A DNA stretch of 64,000 nt, taken from contig CAYYXG010000006.1 of the NCBI GenBank assembly GCA_964475595.1, forward strand, positions 1 through 64,000. Reading direction: 5' to 3'. Each line of letters opens with the position of its first letter. Position 1 is the first letter of the stretch. Under the pieces are notes generated by a model. The model had not been told where the DNA came from. It ran no database searches and saw only the letters and a program-made list of their open reading frames with translations. Below are positions 9,681-18,610 of the stretch, in pieces. A program made the translations under genes and the position numbers. The DNA comes from RGEC01 sp964475595 (GTDB lineage Bacteria > Bacteroidota > Bacteroidia > NS11-12g > UBA955).

Positions 9681-12600
9681 TTATTGCTTAAAGAATCTAT
9701 AGGTCTGTCCGGAGCCGGTTTGTAATAAATAGTTACCCGCCTTTAGGTCACCAATTTCAACCCTTGTAGCAGGTTTTATTACCGACTGAACATTAACCGA
9801 TTTAACCAAAGCGCCCTGTTGGTTGTATATGTTAACTTTGACATCTTCATCAAGTGCCATGGGAACCATAATGTAAGATTGCGCAGGATTGGGATACAGC
9901 AAGGTTAATTGCATCATATCATAGGTACCTAAACTGTTGAAAATGATGGCCTGACTGCTGTCGCTTTTGCATCCATTTTCCTCATACAGGCATTTATAAA
10001 CCCCATTGCTTTTGGCCATGTAAATTCTGCCTGTCCCCACCTGCGTTCCGTTATTAAACCAATAATAAGTACCGTTTCCTACATTCGCTGCCGTCAGCGT
10101 GTCCATGTCTCTGCTCACCGGTATCTCCCCACTAAATCCGTAAACATAGGGCTTGACAAAGCTGCTACTAAAATTGATGGGTGAAACACATTTCTTGTTG
10201 CTGGTTACCACAACATAGAAACTATCATTTTTTTGAACGACGGTATTTACTGTTTCGCTATTTCCAATTGTGTTTTGATTTTGAAACCAATTATAGGAGG
10301 TAATGGTTCCTTGAAGCTCGGATGGGATATTTACTGACAAAGTAAAGGTATCACCCGCACAAAAATCATCTCTGCTCATCACAGCGCTAACCTGGCCCGG
10401 GATGGTATCGGTGACGGTAATCCAGTTGGTTTTTTTTATGAAATTTGATCCTATCGCGTTTCCTGCCGTAAGTTTCACTTCATAAACACCGCCCTTCGTA
10501 AACCGAACCACGGGATTTTTCTTGGTGCTATCAGTACCCGATAGATACACGACATTCCCTGGCGAAATGGTCCAGCTCCAGGTTGTGGGGTCGTTGATGG
10601 TGCTATCGGTAAAGGAAACTGACTGATTGGTGCATACATCACGCTTGCTGGTACCAAATGACGGTAAGGGTAAATTTTTGGCCCAGGCATCGCTGGTAAA
10701 TACTCCCCTACCATGAGTTACAGCCATCAACATTTTATCTGAAGCCCGATACCTCAAGTTTCTCATCTTCACAAAACCAATCCCTGCAGTATATGCTGTC
10801 CATACCGGACTTGTAGCGAATATATTATCGGTTCCATATATGCCTGCCTCTGTTCCTAAAATGGCTTCACCGGTCTTATTGGGATTTAAAAGAATACTCC
10901 AGACGGGAATATCGGGTAGGTTGCCTTCTTTTTGAGTCCATGTTGTTCCACCATTAAGGGAAATATAGACATTTCTCAAGCCATAATTAGAAAGTGTTAA
11001 CGCCAATGTATCTCCTCCCCTCAAAGCATTGATATCTGAAATATAACCGGCATTGATACCCGATGATTTATCTGTAAACACGGGCGTTGTAGCCCATGCA
11101 TCATCCGTCACATACAGTTTTCCTGCCTCATTCCCTACCCAAAGTCTTGTTTTTCCTGTTCCCAATTTATACGCTTTGATGGCACTGGCATAATTACTTC
11201 CACCAAACGTGATAGTTTGCAGTGTACCCGGACTTGAAGTGAGGGTTCTTCTGTATAAGGTGCCATTTCCTTTGGCACTAAATAAGCCACTTCCGTTATC
11301 ATCCCATTCTGCGGGATTAATGAACCTGCCCGTGGCACCATCATTAATTAATTGAAATGCGGATGGAGTATTCCAGTTGTCTAGGGTATAATAGTACTGA
11401 TTGTACACATAGCTTGTTATTTGTTTATTGCTGTTGGATTGGGATATAAAGCAATACGCTCCATCCCCGCCGGTTAACCCACCCACCGCATTTTTTCCTG
11501 TTGTTGTAAACCGATGCGTTCCGTTATCTTGCGCCCCGGCCACCATAAGATTAGAGCCAGTGGTTTGGGCCATATCACCCCAATAGTATTGTACTGTGCT
11601 ATAGTCTAGTGTGCGTTCAACTATGGCTGTGGAGCTATTTACCGCAGATGCAATGTTGCTGCTGTAAAAAACACCACCATCATTTCCAATAATGCAGGTA
11701 GAGCTACTGCCGGGTTTAAAAACAAATGCATGCTGGTCTGCATGCACATAGGGACAGTTCAGGTTGTTCATGTTGGCATTGTTCGCCCACTTGCTTATCT
11801 GAGTCCAAGAAGCTCCACCATTTGCGCTGCGAAACAGATTGATGGCACCGGCATAAACAACCATGGAATCATTGGGATCCACCGCCAAAATGAGGTCATA
11901 CCAGGCCTGTCCCCTTGAAAAATCTGTATTGGGAATCCCATTATCCGCATCATCCGGCTCTGTTCTGGATGTCCAGTTGGCTCCTCTGTTATAAGTAACA
12001 ACAATCCCATCTACCGTCTGGTTATGTTCAATCATGGCATACACAGTTCTAGGTTTGCCCGGTGCTATGGCCACTTCTACCCTGCCCGTTTTATTGGTGT
12101 GGGTATAACTGGTAGTCCAGGTGGTACCGTTATCACTATACATTACCCTTCCCGCTCCCCTGTCTGAGCCCGAATAAGGATTACTGCGTGTTCCAATCCA
12201 GATGCGATTATCTGAAGCAATTTCAATATCTGCTACGGCAAATTTTTGCCCATTTGGCGCGTTGGAGATAACATTGGTCCATGTTGAACCGCCATTAGTA
12301 CTTCTGAAGAGTCCGTAATTGTTTAGGCCATGGGTTACTCCTTGATAAAAATTGGCATTTACAGCGGCATAAACGACACCGGTACCATTTTCATTTCTTA
12401 CTTCTATGTCCAGCACGTAAAAATAACCTTGAGTAGACGATAATTGATTCCAGGTTTTACCTGAATCCGTGGTTTTCCAGATGCCAAAGCCCCTTGAAGT
12501 ACTTGTGCTGGTGCCAAATCCCTCCCCTGTTCCTACGTATCCGGTTCCGGGATTTACAGGATCCCAGGCCATGCAACTTACGGTGAGGTTGCTCCACAAA

Positions 12601-13085
12601 GAACTTACTTGTATCCATTTGCTTGTAGCACTAGTAATATCATTATTGTACCATAACCCACCGGTTACTGCACCCGCCCACACTTTTTTCCCGGTAGAAC
12701 TGGTAGGGTCCCAAGTTAAAGCACGGGTTCTCCCCCCAACATTATTGGGACCGCGTTCAACCCAAGGGGTGACAGACATACCCGGCATGGCTCTGCGCCC
12801 CAGGTCTTTATTGGCCAAACTCTGCTGTATGGCGGTCATCACATTTTCCGGTGCAGGCCGGCCCGTAGTAGGGTCCATGGTGGCTATGTATTCCTGCGCC
12901 CAGAAAAGATCCGGGGTTGCTTTTTCCATTTCAGCACTGTTACCCGTTTTTAACCTGGTTTCTTTGGTCAGTTTTTTATAGGTTTTGTTTACCTGTTTAC
13001 CGTAATTCTTAGGGGTTACCTGGGCATAATTTAGGGTAATAAAACACCCTAAAATAAAGCAAGAAAAGATTTTTAAAGATTTCAT
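9681..13085 (-). CDS. Secreted BNR/VPS10-repeat protein with PKD domain and T9SS tail
   Basis: 1134 residues. Signal peptide MKSLKIFSCFILGCFITLNY. Residues from about 100 to 800 form a beta-propeller of sialidase-like BNR repeats, seen as repeated SxDxGxTW-type turns (TTDSGKTWNQL, STNGGSTWTNV, NGGASWTQI, LNGGTTWTQ). A PKD domain follows (CTNQSVSFTDSTIN... ending in NWITV), then Ig-like modules, and the C-terminus has the Type IX sorting pattern (LLYPNPAQSYIMV, NIYNQQGALVKS, DLKAGNYLLQ). It should therefore be exported by Sec and then T9SS. Similar proteins are called BNR-repeat glycosyl hydrolases, but I see no complete sialidase active site, so binding is as likely as catalysis. It lies 18 nt downstream of hmgA. 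Confidence 0.85.
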   Translation of the reverse strand: MKSLKIFSCFILGCFITLNYAQVTPKNYGKQVNKTYKKLTKETRLKTGNSAEMEKATPDLFWAQEYIATMDPTTGRPAPENVMTAIQQSLANKDLGRRAMPGMSVTPWVERGPNNVGGRTRALTWDPTSSTGKKVWAGAVTGGLWYNNDITSATSKWIQVSSLWSNLTVSCMAWDPVNPGTGYVGTGEGFGTSTSTSRGFGIWKTTDSGKTWNQLSSTQGYFYVLDIEVRNENGTGVVYAAVNANFYQGVTHGLNNYGLFRSTNGGSTWTNVISNAPNGQKFAVADIEIASDNRIWIGTRSNPYSGSDRGAGRVMYSDNGTTWTTSYTHTNKTGRVEVAIAPGKPRTVYAMIEHNQTVDGIVVTYNRGANWTSRTEPDDADNGIPNTDFSRGQAWYDLILAVDPNDSMVVYAGAINLFRSANGGASWTQISKWANNANMNNLNCPYVHADQHAFVFKPGSSSTCIIGNDGGVFYSSNIASAVNSSTAIVERTLDYSTVQYYWGDMAQTTGSNLMVAGAQDNGTHRFTTTGKNAVGGLTGGDGAYCFISQSNSNKQITSYVYNQYYYTLDNWNTPSAFQLINDGATGRFINPAEWDDNGSGLFSAKGNGTLYRRTLTSSPGTLQTITFGGSNYASAIKAYKLGTGKTRLWVGNEAGKLYVTDDAWATTPVFTDKSSGINAGYISDINALRGGDTLALTLSNYGLRNVYISLNGGTTWTQKEGNLPDIPVWSILLNPNKTGEAILGTEAGIYGTDNIFATSPVWTAYTAGIGFVKMRNLRYRASDKMLMAVTHGRGVFTSDAWAKNLPLPSFGTSKRDVCTNQSVSFTDSTINDPTTWSWTISPGNVVYLSGTDSTKKNPVVRFTKGGVYEVKLTAGNAIGSNFIKKTNWITVTDTIPGQVSAVMSRDDFCAGDTFTLSVNIPSELQGTITSYNWFQNQNTIGNSETVNTVVQKNDSFYVVVTSNKKCVSPINFSSSFVKPYVYGFSGEIPVSRDMDTLTAANVGNGTYYWFNNGTQVGTGRIYMAKSNGVYKCLYEENGCKSDSSQAIIFNSLGTYDMMQLTLLYPNPAQSYIMVPMALDEDVKVNIYNQQGALVKSVNVQSVIKPATRVEIGDLKAGNYLLQTGSGQTYRFFKQ

Positions 13086-13103
13086 TTAAAGATATTTACA
13101 ATT

Positions 13104-14261
13104 TTATTCAACCCAGCTTTTCCAATAGGTTGGGTCTTCCAGATTTAGGGCTTCTTCGGTGATCATTAAAGGGGAAAAAGGATCTATCATCACCGCCAGT
13201 TCACGGGTTTCTTTCTGCCCCAGACTCTTTTCCACCGTTCCGGGGTGCGGGCCATGAGGAATCCCTTTCGGGTGAAGGGTAATCATGCCACGCTCCACAT
13301 GTTTGCGGCTCATAAAGTCACCGTCCACGTAATATAGAATTTCATCACTGTCCACATTGCTGTGATTGTAGGGTGCAGGAACGCTCAAGGGATGATAATC
13401 ATATAGGCGCGGAACAAAACTACAAATCACGTAACCCTTGCCTTCAAAAGTCTGGTGGATGGGCGGTGGCATGTGCAGACGTCCTGTTATGGGCTCATAA
13501 TTGTGAATACTGAAACCAAAGGGATACAAAAAGCCATCCCATCCAATCGCGTCAAATGGATGCGTAGCGTAGGTATATGGCCAAATATTTCCCTGTTTTT
13601 TTATCATTACCTGAAACTCCCCTTTTTCGTCATGGGTTTGCAGCCCATGGGGCAATTTAATGTCGCGTTCGCAGTAAGGGGAATGCTCAAGCAACTGTCC
13701 CATGCTATTCTGGTAGCGCTTGGGAGGATACACAGGACTGGGTGATTCTACAAAAAAGACCCGATTGTTTGAGCTGTTAAAATGCAATTTATAAATGGTG
13801 CCTCTGGGTATCACCAGGTAATCACCGTATTCAAAATCAATTCGGCCATAAATGGTTTCCAGATATCCCTCGCCTTCATGAATGAAAAGCACCTCATCGC
13901 CATCGGCATTTTTGAAGAAATAATCATGCATACTTTGCGATGGTGCAGCAACCCCTATTTGTATGTCATGATTCATCAGTAACACTTTTCGGCTTTTGAT
14001 GTAATCGGCTTCAGCAGGAACTTTCCAGGTGAGATAGCTTCGGTGTTGCATGTTTTTGGGCATAGCAATTTTGGGCTCAATGCTATACGGCTCGCCTATT
14101 TGAGTAACCAACGTAGGAGGGTGACAATGGTATATCAGAGAATAAATGCTGTTAAAACCCTCCGTGCTGACTAATTCCTCAGAGTATAAGTCGCCATTAG
14201 GCTTACGAAACTGTGTGTGTCTCTTGGCAGGTATGGTGCCGGATTTATGATAAAAAGCCAT
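13104..14261 (-). CDS. hmgA: Homogentisate 1,2-dioxygenase
   Basis: 385 residues of the cupin-fold dioxygenase family. It opens the ring of homogentisate to maleylacetoacetate, the key step of tyrosine and phenylalanine breakdown. The C-terminal half holds the metal site: His300 in APYNHSNVD, an acidic ligand at Asp306/Glu307 (SDEILYYVDGDF) and His336 in GIPHGPHPG; the 36-residue His-His spacing equals that of the human enzyme (335 and 371). The length is on the short side of the family, as usual for Bacteroidetes members. Fumarylacetoacetase and maleylacetoacetate isomerase are not in the window. An exact promoter box lies 18 nt upstream, and two genes follow with very short spacing. Confidence 0.9.
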   Translation of the reverse strand: MAFYHKSGTIPAKRHTQFRKPNGDLYSEELVSTEGFNSIYSLIYHCHPPTLVTQIGEPYSIEPKIAMPKNMQHRSYLTWKVPAEADYIKSRKVLLMNHDIQIGVAAPSQSMHDYFFKNADGDEVLFIHEGEGYLETIYGRIDFEYGDYLVIPRGTIYKLHFNSSNNRVFFVESPSPVYPPKRYQNSMGQLLEHSPYCERDIKLPHGLQTHDEKGEFQVMIKKQGNIWPYTYATHPFDAIGWDGFLYPFGFSIHNYEPITGRLHMPPPIHQTFEGKGYVICSFVPRLYDYHPLSVPAPYNHSNVDSDEILYYVDGDFMSRKHVERGMITLHPKGIPHGPHPGTVEKSLGQKETRELAVMIDPFSPLMITEEALNLEDPTYWKSWVE

Positions 14262-14279
14262 TTTGCTTGATTAACAATA

Positions 14280-14287
14280 CAAATATA
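14280..14287 (-). promoter_or_regulatory. -7 promoter box TATATTTG for hmgA
   Basis: Exact TAnnTTTG on the minus strand, 18 nt before the hmgA ATG, in the 197-bp divergent region shared with the six-gene export operon. A TTTG lies about 12 nt further upstream, which is closer than the usual -33 spacing. Confidence 0.5.
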
Positions 14288-14424
14288 ATGAATTGGCTCA
14301 AAGTGTGCACATTTAGGGCCGGTTTATTATGGAATTTAAACCTTAATATAAAGATTAAATGAGTATATATTGTATATTGTATTTCAATAACTTATAAATA
14401 ATTAAAGTTTTATTTTTATCGATT

Positions 14425-14432
14425 TAACTTTG
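14425..14432 (+). promoter_or_regulatory. -7 promoter box TAACTTTG for the six-gene export operon
   Basis: Exact TAnnTTTG 26 nt before the proposed GTG start at 14459. The upstream DNA (about 14330-14420) is very AT-rich, as often seen in front of Bacteroidetes promoters. Confidence 0.5.
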
Positions 14433-14458
14433 AAATGTCATTTTTTTAGGTTAAGATT

Positions 14459-15379
14459 GTGATAGTGTTGAAGTTTACCCTCCCCTTCAGCTTTGTTTTT
14501 CTGCTGATATCCTCGTGCACGAAAACAGAAGACATTCTCATATCGGGCAACCAGCCGCCCGACTATCGTTCTGTGCCTACCATCAAGGTAGAAAACTATG
14601 TAAATCGGTATTTTATTGATTTGCTTGGACGGGAACCTACTGACACAGAACGGGTTTACCACACTGAATTTTTAAAAAGAAACAAACTGAGCATACATGC
14701 AAGGGATACTCTTGTTAGTTTATTGTTGTATGACACGGTTTATCATCCCGGTGATTCCAGTTACCGCCATGCAGCCATTCAGCGAATTTATGACTTGAGT
14801 AAAGCACGGTTTCTGGAGGGTGCCAGCGATGGTGATATTGCACAATTCATTGGCATTCTAGAATTTGGCATCACCATTTCTCGCCTCAATGGTGATTCGG
14901 TAGGCGTTTATTCAGCAAAAGCAGCCCAAAAACAATATAGAGACGTGCTGAACAGCCGTTATAAATTGTTAAAAAACACGGCTACCTATAGCGACATGTG
15001 TGCGGCCATGCTCAATAATTCTATTTATGACCAAATCAACATGAACAGTTTTAACTATGTGAATGCCAGTTTTGATGATCTATTCCAGCGGCAGCCGCTA
15101 AAGGATGAGTTTGCAGCGGCGTATGATATCATCGATAAAAACATCCCCCGGCAAATTTTTGGAAGTTGGGCATCCAACAAAAATGAATATTGCGATGTCT
15201 TAACACATACCCCCGAGTTCTATGAGTCGCAAATCCGCTGGGTTTACTACCTGCTACTCCAAAGAGATGCGAATACCCAGGAAGTCATTAACCTGCTGGG
15301 GAACTATATGCGCAGCAATAATTTACAGGAAGTTCAAAAAGCCGTTATAAAAACCGATGAATATGCACAATTCAGGTAA
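14459..15379 (+). CDS. Lipoprotein with three DUF4214/DUF1549-like modules
   Basis: 306 residues from a GTG start (a second GTG lies at 14465). A lipoprotein signal ends in LLISSC, with the lipidated cysteine near residue 20. The protein contains three related segments: YVNRYFIDLLGREPTDTE (47-64), YVNASFDDLFQRQPLKDE (200-217) and IRWVYYLLLQRDANTQE (259-275). Each has an aromatic/acidic helix, a Leu-Leu-x-Arg turn and an acidic position. The last ends with VIKTDEYAQF, much like the S/TDEY ending of DUF4214 units. The resemblance to DUF4214 and to the PSD1/DUF1549 helix of planctomycete proteins is my reading of motifs. It opens an operon of exported proteins and overlaps the next gene by 23 nt. 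Function unknown. Confidence 0.6.
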   Translation: MIVLKFTLPFSFVFLLISSCTKTEDILISGNQPPDYRSVPTIKVENYVNRYFIDLLGREPTDTERVYHTEFLKRNKLSIHARDTLVSLLLYDTVYHPGDSSYRHAAIQRIYDLSKARFLEGASDGDIAQFIGILEFGITISRLNGDSVGVYSAKAAQKQYRDVLNSRYKLLKNTATYSDMCAAMLNNSIYDQINMNSFNYVNASFDDLFQRQPLKDEFAAAYDIIDKNIPRQIFGSWASNKNEYCDVLTHTPEFYESQIRWVYYLLLQRDANTQEVINLLGNYMRSNNLQEVQKAVIKTDEYAQFR

Positions 15380-15860
15380 AACCATACCCGCCATTCTGGC
15401 CGCTACCATGCTGCTGATAACGGGATGCACCAAGGAGAAAAACGTAACCTTTGGTGTCAACGACAAAGTGGTTTATGAGGATAAAAGCTTAAAAACCAAG
15501 CGCAAATCCGATGCAGAGTATATTTCCATTTTATATACCAACTTGTATCAGGTGCCCATCTCACCTACCCAACTTTATAAAACACAAAATGTGATTTATA
15601 GCATTGGTGACAGAAACGTAGCCAATGAAATGGTATTGAGTAATTACTTCAATACCTCAACATTAAAAATCCCAAAAGACAGTGAAATGCGCGCCGATGT
15701 GGCTGCTTTTGTCGAAAAGTGCTACAAGCGTTTTTTTCTGAGATATCCGTCTGAAGGAGAAAAGACTTTCTTCATCAACTACATAAACAGCAATCCCAAT
15801 GTATCGGTAGAAATGGTTTACACCGCTTTTTCGGTAAGCGATGAATACCAATACTATTAA
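15357..15860 (+). CDS. Small lipoprotein related to the preceding gene
   Basis: 167 residues. The signal peptide ends LLITGC, with the lipidated cysteine at residue 24. It holds two units like those of the upstream protein: YISILYTNLYQVPISPTQ (55-72) and FVEKCYKRFFLRYPSEGEK (118-136). The second ends AFSVSDEYQYY, parallel to KTDEYAQF in the neighbour. The two genes therefore look like products of duplication and divergence and may act as a pair at the outer membrane. The start at 15357 lies inside the upstream gene (23-nt overlap), so translation is probably coupled. An alternative ATG two codons later (15363) is possible. Function unknown. Confidence 0.6.
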   Translation: MNMHNSGKTIPAILAATMLLITGCTKEKNVTFGVNDKVVYEDKSLKTKRKSDAEYISILYTNLYQVPISPTQLYKTQNVIYSIGDRNVANEMVLSNYFNTSTLKIPKDSEMRADVAAFVEKCYKRFFLRYPSEGEKTFFINYINSNPNVSVEMVYTAFSVSDEYQYY

Positions 15861-15870
15861 TTGAAACCCC

Positions 15871-17214
15871 ATGAACAGAAGAGATTTTTTCAAAAAAACA
15901 GGAATGGTAACAGCCGGCACGGTGGCTGCTCCCTATATACTCCCCACGGGTAGAATGTTTGCGCGCACCAACGCACCCAAGGCGGAATATGTGGTCATGG
16001 TTATGTTTGCCGGTGGGGTTAGACAGCAGGAAAGCGTGTTGCAACGATATCTGGATGACAGTCAGGAGGTGACCGGAGCTGCTGGCAATATTATGCCCAA
16101 CCTGTTCACAGGCATCGCGCCGGATCGCAAGATTGTTTATGGCACCGATCCCGGAGGTGGGGCAACCCGAGGGAGCGAACCCATTCCGCGTATTCTCAGC
16201 CAGAGCATGGAAGACACTGGCGCGGTCTTCAAAGAAATGTCGGCAATTAGTGCAGGTCACTATGTGGGACTCAACACCCTGATTACAGGAAGTCTCGGAA
16301 CTGCCCAGGGTTTGAAAACCCGCCCCAAATACCCCACCATTTTTGAATACCTGAGAAAGCATGCAGGTTTTGCTGCGTTAGACACCTGGTTTATAGCCAA
16401 TGGCCTTGGGAATAGCACGCCTTTACTTAATAGCAGTAAAAATGAAGATTACGGCTTGCAGTATGGGGGCAATATGTTTGCAGCGCCGTACACCTTTGGT
16501 GGCGTAGGTAGAGAAATTCTCGGTAACGGAAAACCTTATTCCCGCGCAGACCTGGATCCCATGTACTTCATGAAGAATTTTTTGGATCAGAGTTTTGGAT
16601 TAAGTCCTAACCAGCTGGAGACGATAAAAAACACAGACGAAGAGAAAACCAAAATCAAGGAGTTTATCCGCGCCGTGTTTCAGCGTCAGGATCAAGGCCT
16701 CATCCCCCGTCCGCCGGTTTCTGACAATGGAGATGCCGTTACCATCAGCTATGCGGCAGAAGTGTTACGCCATTTCAAGCCCAAATTTCTTACCCTCAAC
16801 ATGAGTGCGGTAGATGGCTGCCATAGCAACTTTACAGGTTATTTGCGCAGTTTACACCGTGCAGACCACTCGGTAGGGTGGCTTTGGAATTATATTCAGA
16901 ATAACATTCCTGAAATGTCGGGCAAAACCATCATGATTATTGCGCCGGAATGTGGCAGAAACCTTAATCCCAATCCCATTCTGGATGAAAATGACTGGTA
17001 TGCCTACGACCACAGCGATGCCAATGCCATGCGGGTATGGTCGGTTATGGTAGGAAAAAATGTTCCGAAAATTTCGGTGGGTTCGGAAGGTAATAAAGTG
17101 GGGAAACTCACAGACATTGTCCCTACCATTGCTGATATATTTGGTGTTTACGATGAAGTCAAGGCCAGCCCCTATCTTGATCCACAGTCTAAAAGCTTAT
17201 TTCTGAGAATGTGA
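15871..17214 (+). CDS. Tat-exported DUF1501-like protein (alkaline-phosphatase fold)
   Basis: 447 residues. The N-terminus MNRRDFFKKTGMVTAGTVAA is a twin-arginine signal, so it should be exported folded. The body resembles DUF1501 proteins, relatives of the sulfatase/alkaline phosphatase superfamily: an early strand with FAGGVRQQES; DGCHSNFTGYLRSLHRADHS near residues 314-333, like the acidic/His metal region of that superfamily; IIAPECGRN near 355; and a C-terminal GKLTDIVPTIADIFG, the sulfatase-type ending. Metal ligands cannot be fixed without a structure, and the activity is unknown. In Planctomycetes DUF1501 genes occur with cytochrome-domain proteins; here a cytochrome c-like lipoprotein is the next gene, overlapping at TGATG. 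Confidence 0.65.
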   Translation: MNRRDFFKKTGMVTAGTVAAPYILPTGRMFARTNAPKAEYVVMVMFAGGVRQQESVLQRYLDDSQEVTGAAGNIMPNLFTGIAPDRKIVYGTDPGGGATRGSEPIPRILSQSMEDTGAVFKEMSAISAGHYVGLNTLITGSLGTAQGLKTRPKYPTIFEYLRKHAGFAALDTWFIANGLGNSTPLLNSSKNEDYGLQYGGNMFAAPYTFGGVGREILGNGKPYSRADLDPMYFMKNFLDQSFGLSPNQLETIKNTDEEKTKIKEFIRAVFQRQDQGLIPRPPVSDNGDAVTISYAAEVLRHFKPKFLTLNMSAVDGCHSNFTGYLRSLHRADHSVGWLWNYIQNNIPEMSGKTIMIIAPECGRNLNPNPILDENDWYAYDHSDANAMRVWSVMVGKNVPKISVGSEGNKVGKLTDIVPTIADIFGVYDEVKASPYLDPQSKSLFLRM

Positions 17215-18164
17215 TGAACAAGTTTCGATTGATACCTGTAATACTATCGGCATTGCTTGTTATTGGCATTGGTTGTAAAAAAGATGGTTCCGCTATTAAC
17301 AATCCTTATGGAAAACCGATTAAAATAAACCGGGACACCACCACATCACGCGATTCGGCTGCCGATGCTACCAGCATTCAGGGGTTGCACAGAGATTTGT
17401 TTGCCCCAACCTGCGCTAACAGCGGTTGTCATGATGGTACGTTTGAGCCCGATTTCAGAACGGTGGAAAGCTCGTTCGCATCGCTGGTAAATGTAAAACC
17501 CATCAAAAACGATCAGGCGGGCACCTTTAATGCCAGGGTTTTACCAGGCAATGCCGATGCAAGTATCCTCATCTATCGAATGACGGTAGATCTGGGTGGT
17601 AACTCCGGCATTATGCCGCTGGCGCTGGAACCGGGTAGCAATTATCCGGCTGTAAAAGACAAACTGCTTGACAACCTCAAACAATGGATTAATAAAGGAG
17701 CTCCCGATTCTAAAGGGAATAAACCCGGCCCTGTGAATTTCCCACCCCAAATTATGGGGGTTCAGGCCTTGGTTAATGGAACGCCAGTTGGAAGAGGTGG
17801 CAAATATGAACCCATGATTGCGCAGCCTGGTCAAAACTTGGAACTATGGTTTTCCTTGGCGGACGATGTCTTGAGTCAAGATAACCTTACGGGCATGAGC
17901 ATAAACTGGTCTACAGATCCTGAGAAATTCGATCCATCCAACGAAAAGCCCTTAATCAAGGGGACAGTGAAAAACCTACCCGGTTTGTATGCTACCTCCA
18001 CCGCCTACAATTGGTATTTCCCATTCTCTACCGCCGGCATGCAATCTTACGATGTAATATGGTTTAGAATTACCTGCAGTGACAATATCAACAATGATTA
18101 TCAGCTGCCAAATTCAAACAGCATGTTCTTTTTAAAGAAATATTTCGCCCTGAGGATACCATGA
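17214..18164 (+). CDS. Cytochrome c-like lipoprotein with CX4CH motif
   Basis: 316 residues from the ATG at 17214, which shares one base with the preceding stop (TGATG); a GTG three bases earlier is possible. The lipoprotein signal ends VIGIGC. The segment LFAPTCANSGCHDG (about residues 62-75) carries Cys-x4-Cys-His, a non-standard spacing for covalent haem. Later GIMPLALEPG and NLKQWINKGAPD match the distal Met and WI.GA ending of planctomycete-type cytochrome c domains. The C-terminal half is probably Ig-like. If haem is bound it would be an outer-membrane electron carrier; if not, the fold may only be structural. It sits between the DUF1501-like gene and a small lipoprotein, overlapping both. 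Confidence 0.65.
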   Translation: MNKFRLIPVILSALLVIGIGCKKDGSAINNPYGKPIKINRDTTTSRDSAADATSIQGLHRDLFAPTCANSGCHDGTFEPDFRTVESSFASLVNVKPIKNDQAGTFNARVLPGNADASILIYRMTVDLGGNSGIMPLALEPGSNYPAVKDKLLDNLKQWINKGAPDSKGNKPGPVNFPPQIMGVQALVNGTPVGRGGKYEPMIAQPGQNLELWFSLADDVLSQDNLTGMSINWSTDPEKFDPSNEKPLIKGTVKNLPGLYATSTAYNWYFPFSTAGMQSYDVIWFRITCSDNINNDYQLPNSNSMFFLKKYFALRIP

Positions 18165-18610
18165 GGAACATAACCCTATTATTATCGGTACTCTTCATTT
18201 CCCTCTTTTTGAACGGTTGCAAGGAAATAGTGAACACCACAGGGAATCCTGTTCCCCGCATTGCGTTGGTCAAAATTGCCCCCACTGAGGTTAAACAGTT
18301 TGTTGATTCACTCAAGATAACCTTTACCTATGAAGATGGTGACGGAGATCTGGGTAATGACAATGCGGATATTAACAGTCTGGAGGTACAAGACGAACGG
18401 CTTGCCAAGCCTGATTATTATTATGTACCTCCAATGGCGCCGGTTGGTGAAAAGATTCGTATTAAAGGTCAAATGACGATGAACCTCAGAAACGTATTCC
18501 TTTTAGGCACCGGCAATATCGAAACCACATCGTTCACCGTTCGTATACAAGACAGGGCAGGCAACTGGAGTAATCCCATCAAAACACCGGAAGTGACCAT
18601 AACACGCTGA
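18161..18610 (+). CDS. Small lipoprotein, Ig-like
   Basis: 149 residues with a lipoprotein signal ending SLFLNGC. The rest is predicted beta-sandwich, with a calcium-loop-like stretch YEDGDGDLGNDNADINS and a closing strand FTVRIQDRAGNWSNPI, typical of small Bacteroidetes lipoproteins encoded next to large Type IX-secreted proteins. It begins within the preceding stop (ATGA) and ends in TGATG with the next start, so it is translationally coupled on both sides. The role is unknown; helping to anchor or assemble the giant protein encoded next is an inference from position. Confidence 0.6.
   Translation: MRNITLLLSVLFISLFLNGCKEIVNTTGNPVPRIALVKIAPTEVKQFVDSLKITFTYEDGDGDLGNDNADINSLEVQDERLAKPDYYYVPPMAPVGEKIRIKGQMTMNLRNVFLLGTGNIETTSFTVRIQDRAGNWSNPIKTPEVTITR

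Noticed and set aside
12469..12981. A 170-codon plus-strand frame opposite the BNR protein
   Set aside because: Shadow of the repeat region of the real minus-strand gene; no motif, no start signal.
14262..14424. Riboswitch or small RNA in the 197-bp divergent region
   Set aside because: Only AT-rich sequence and the two promoter boxes were seen; no conserved stem set.
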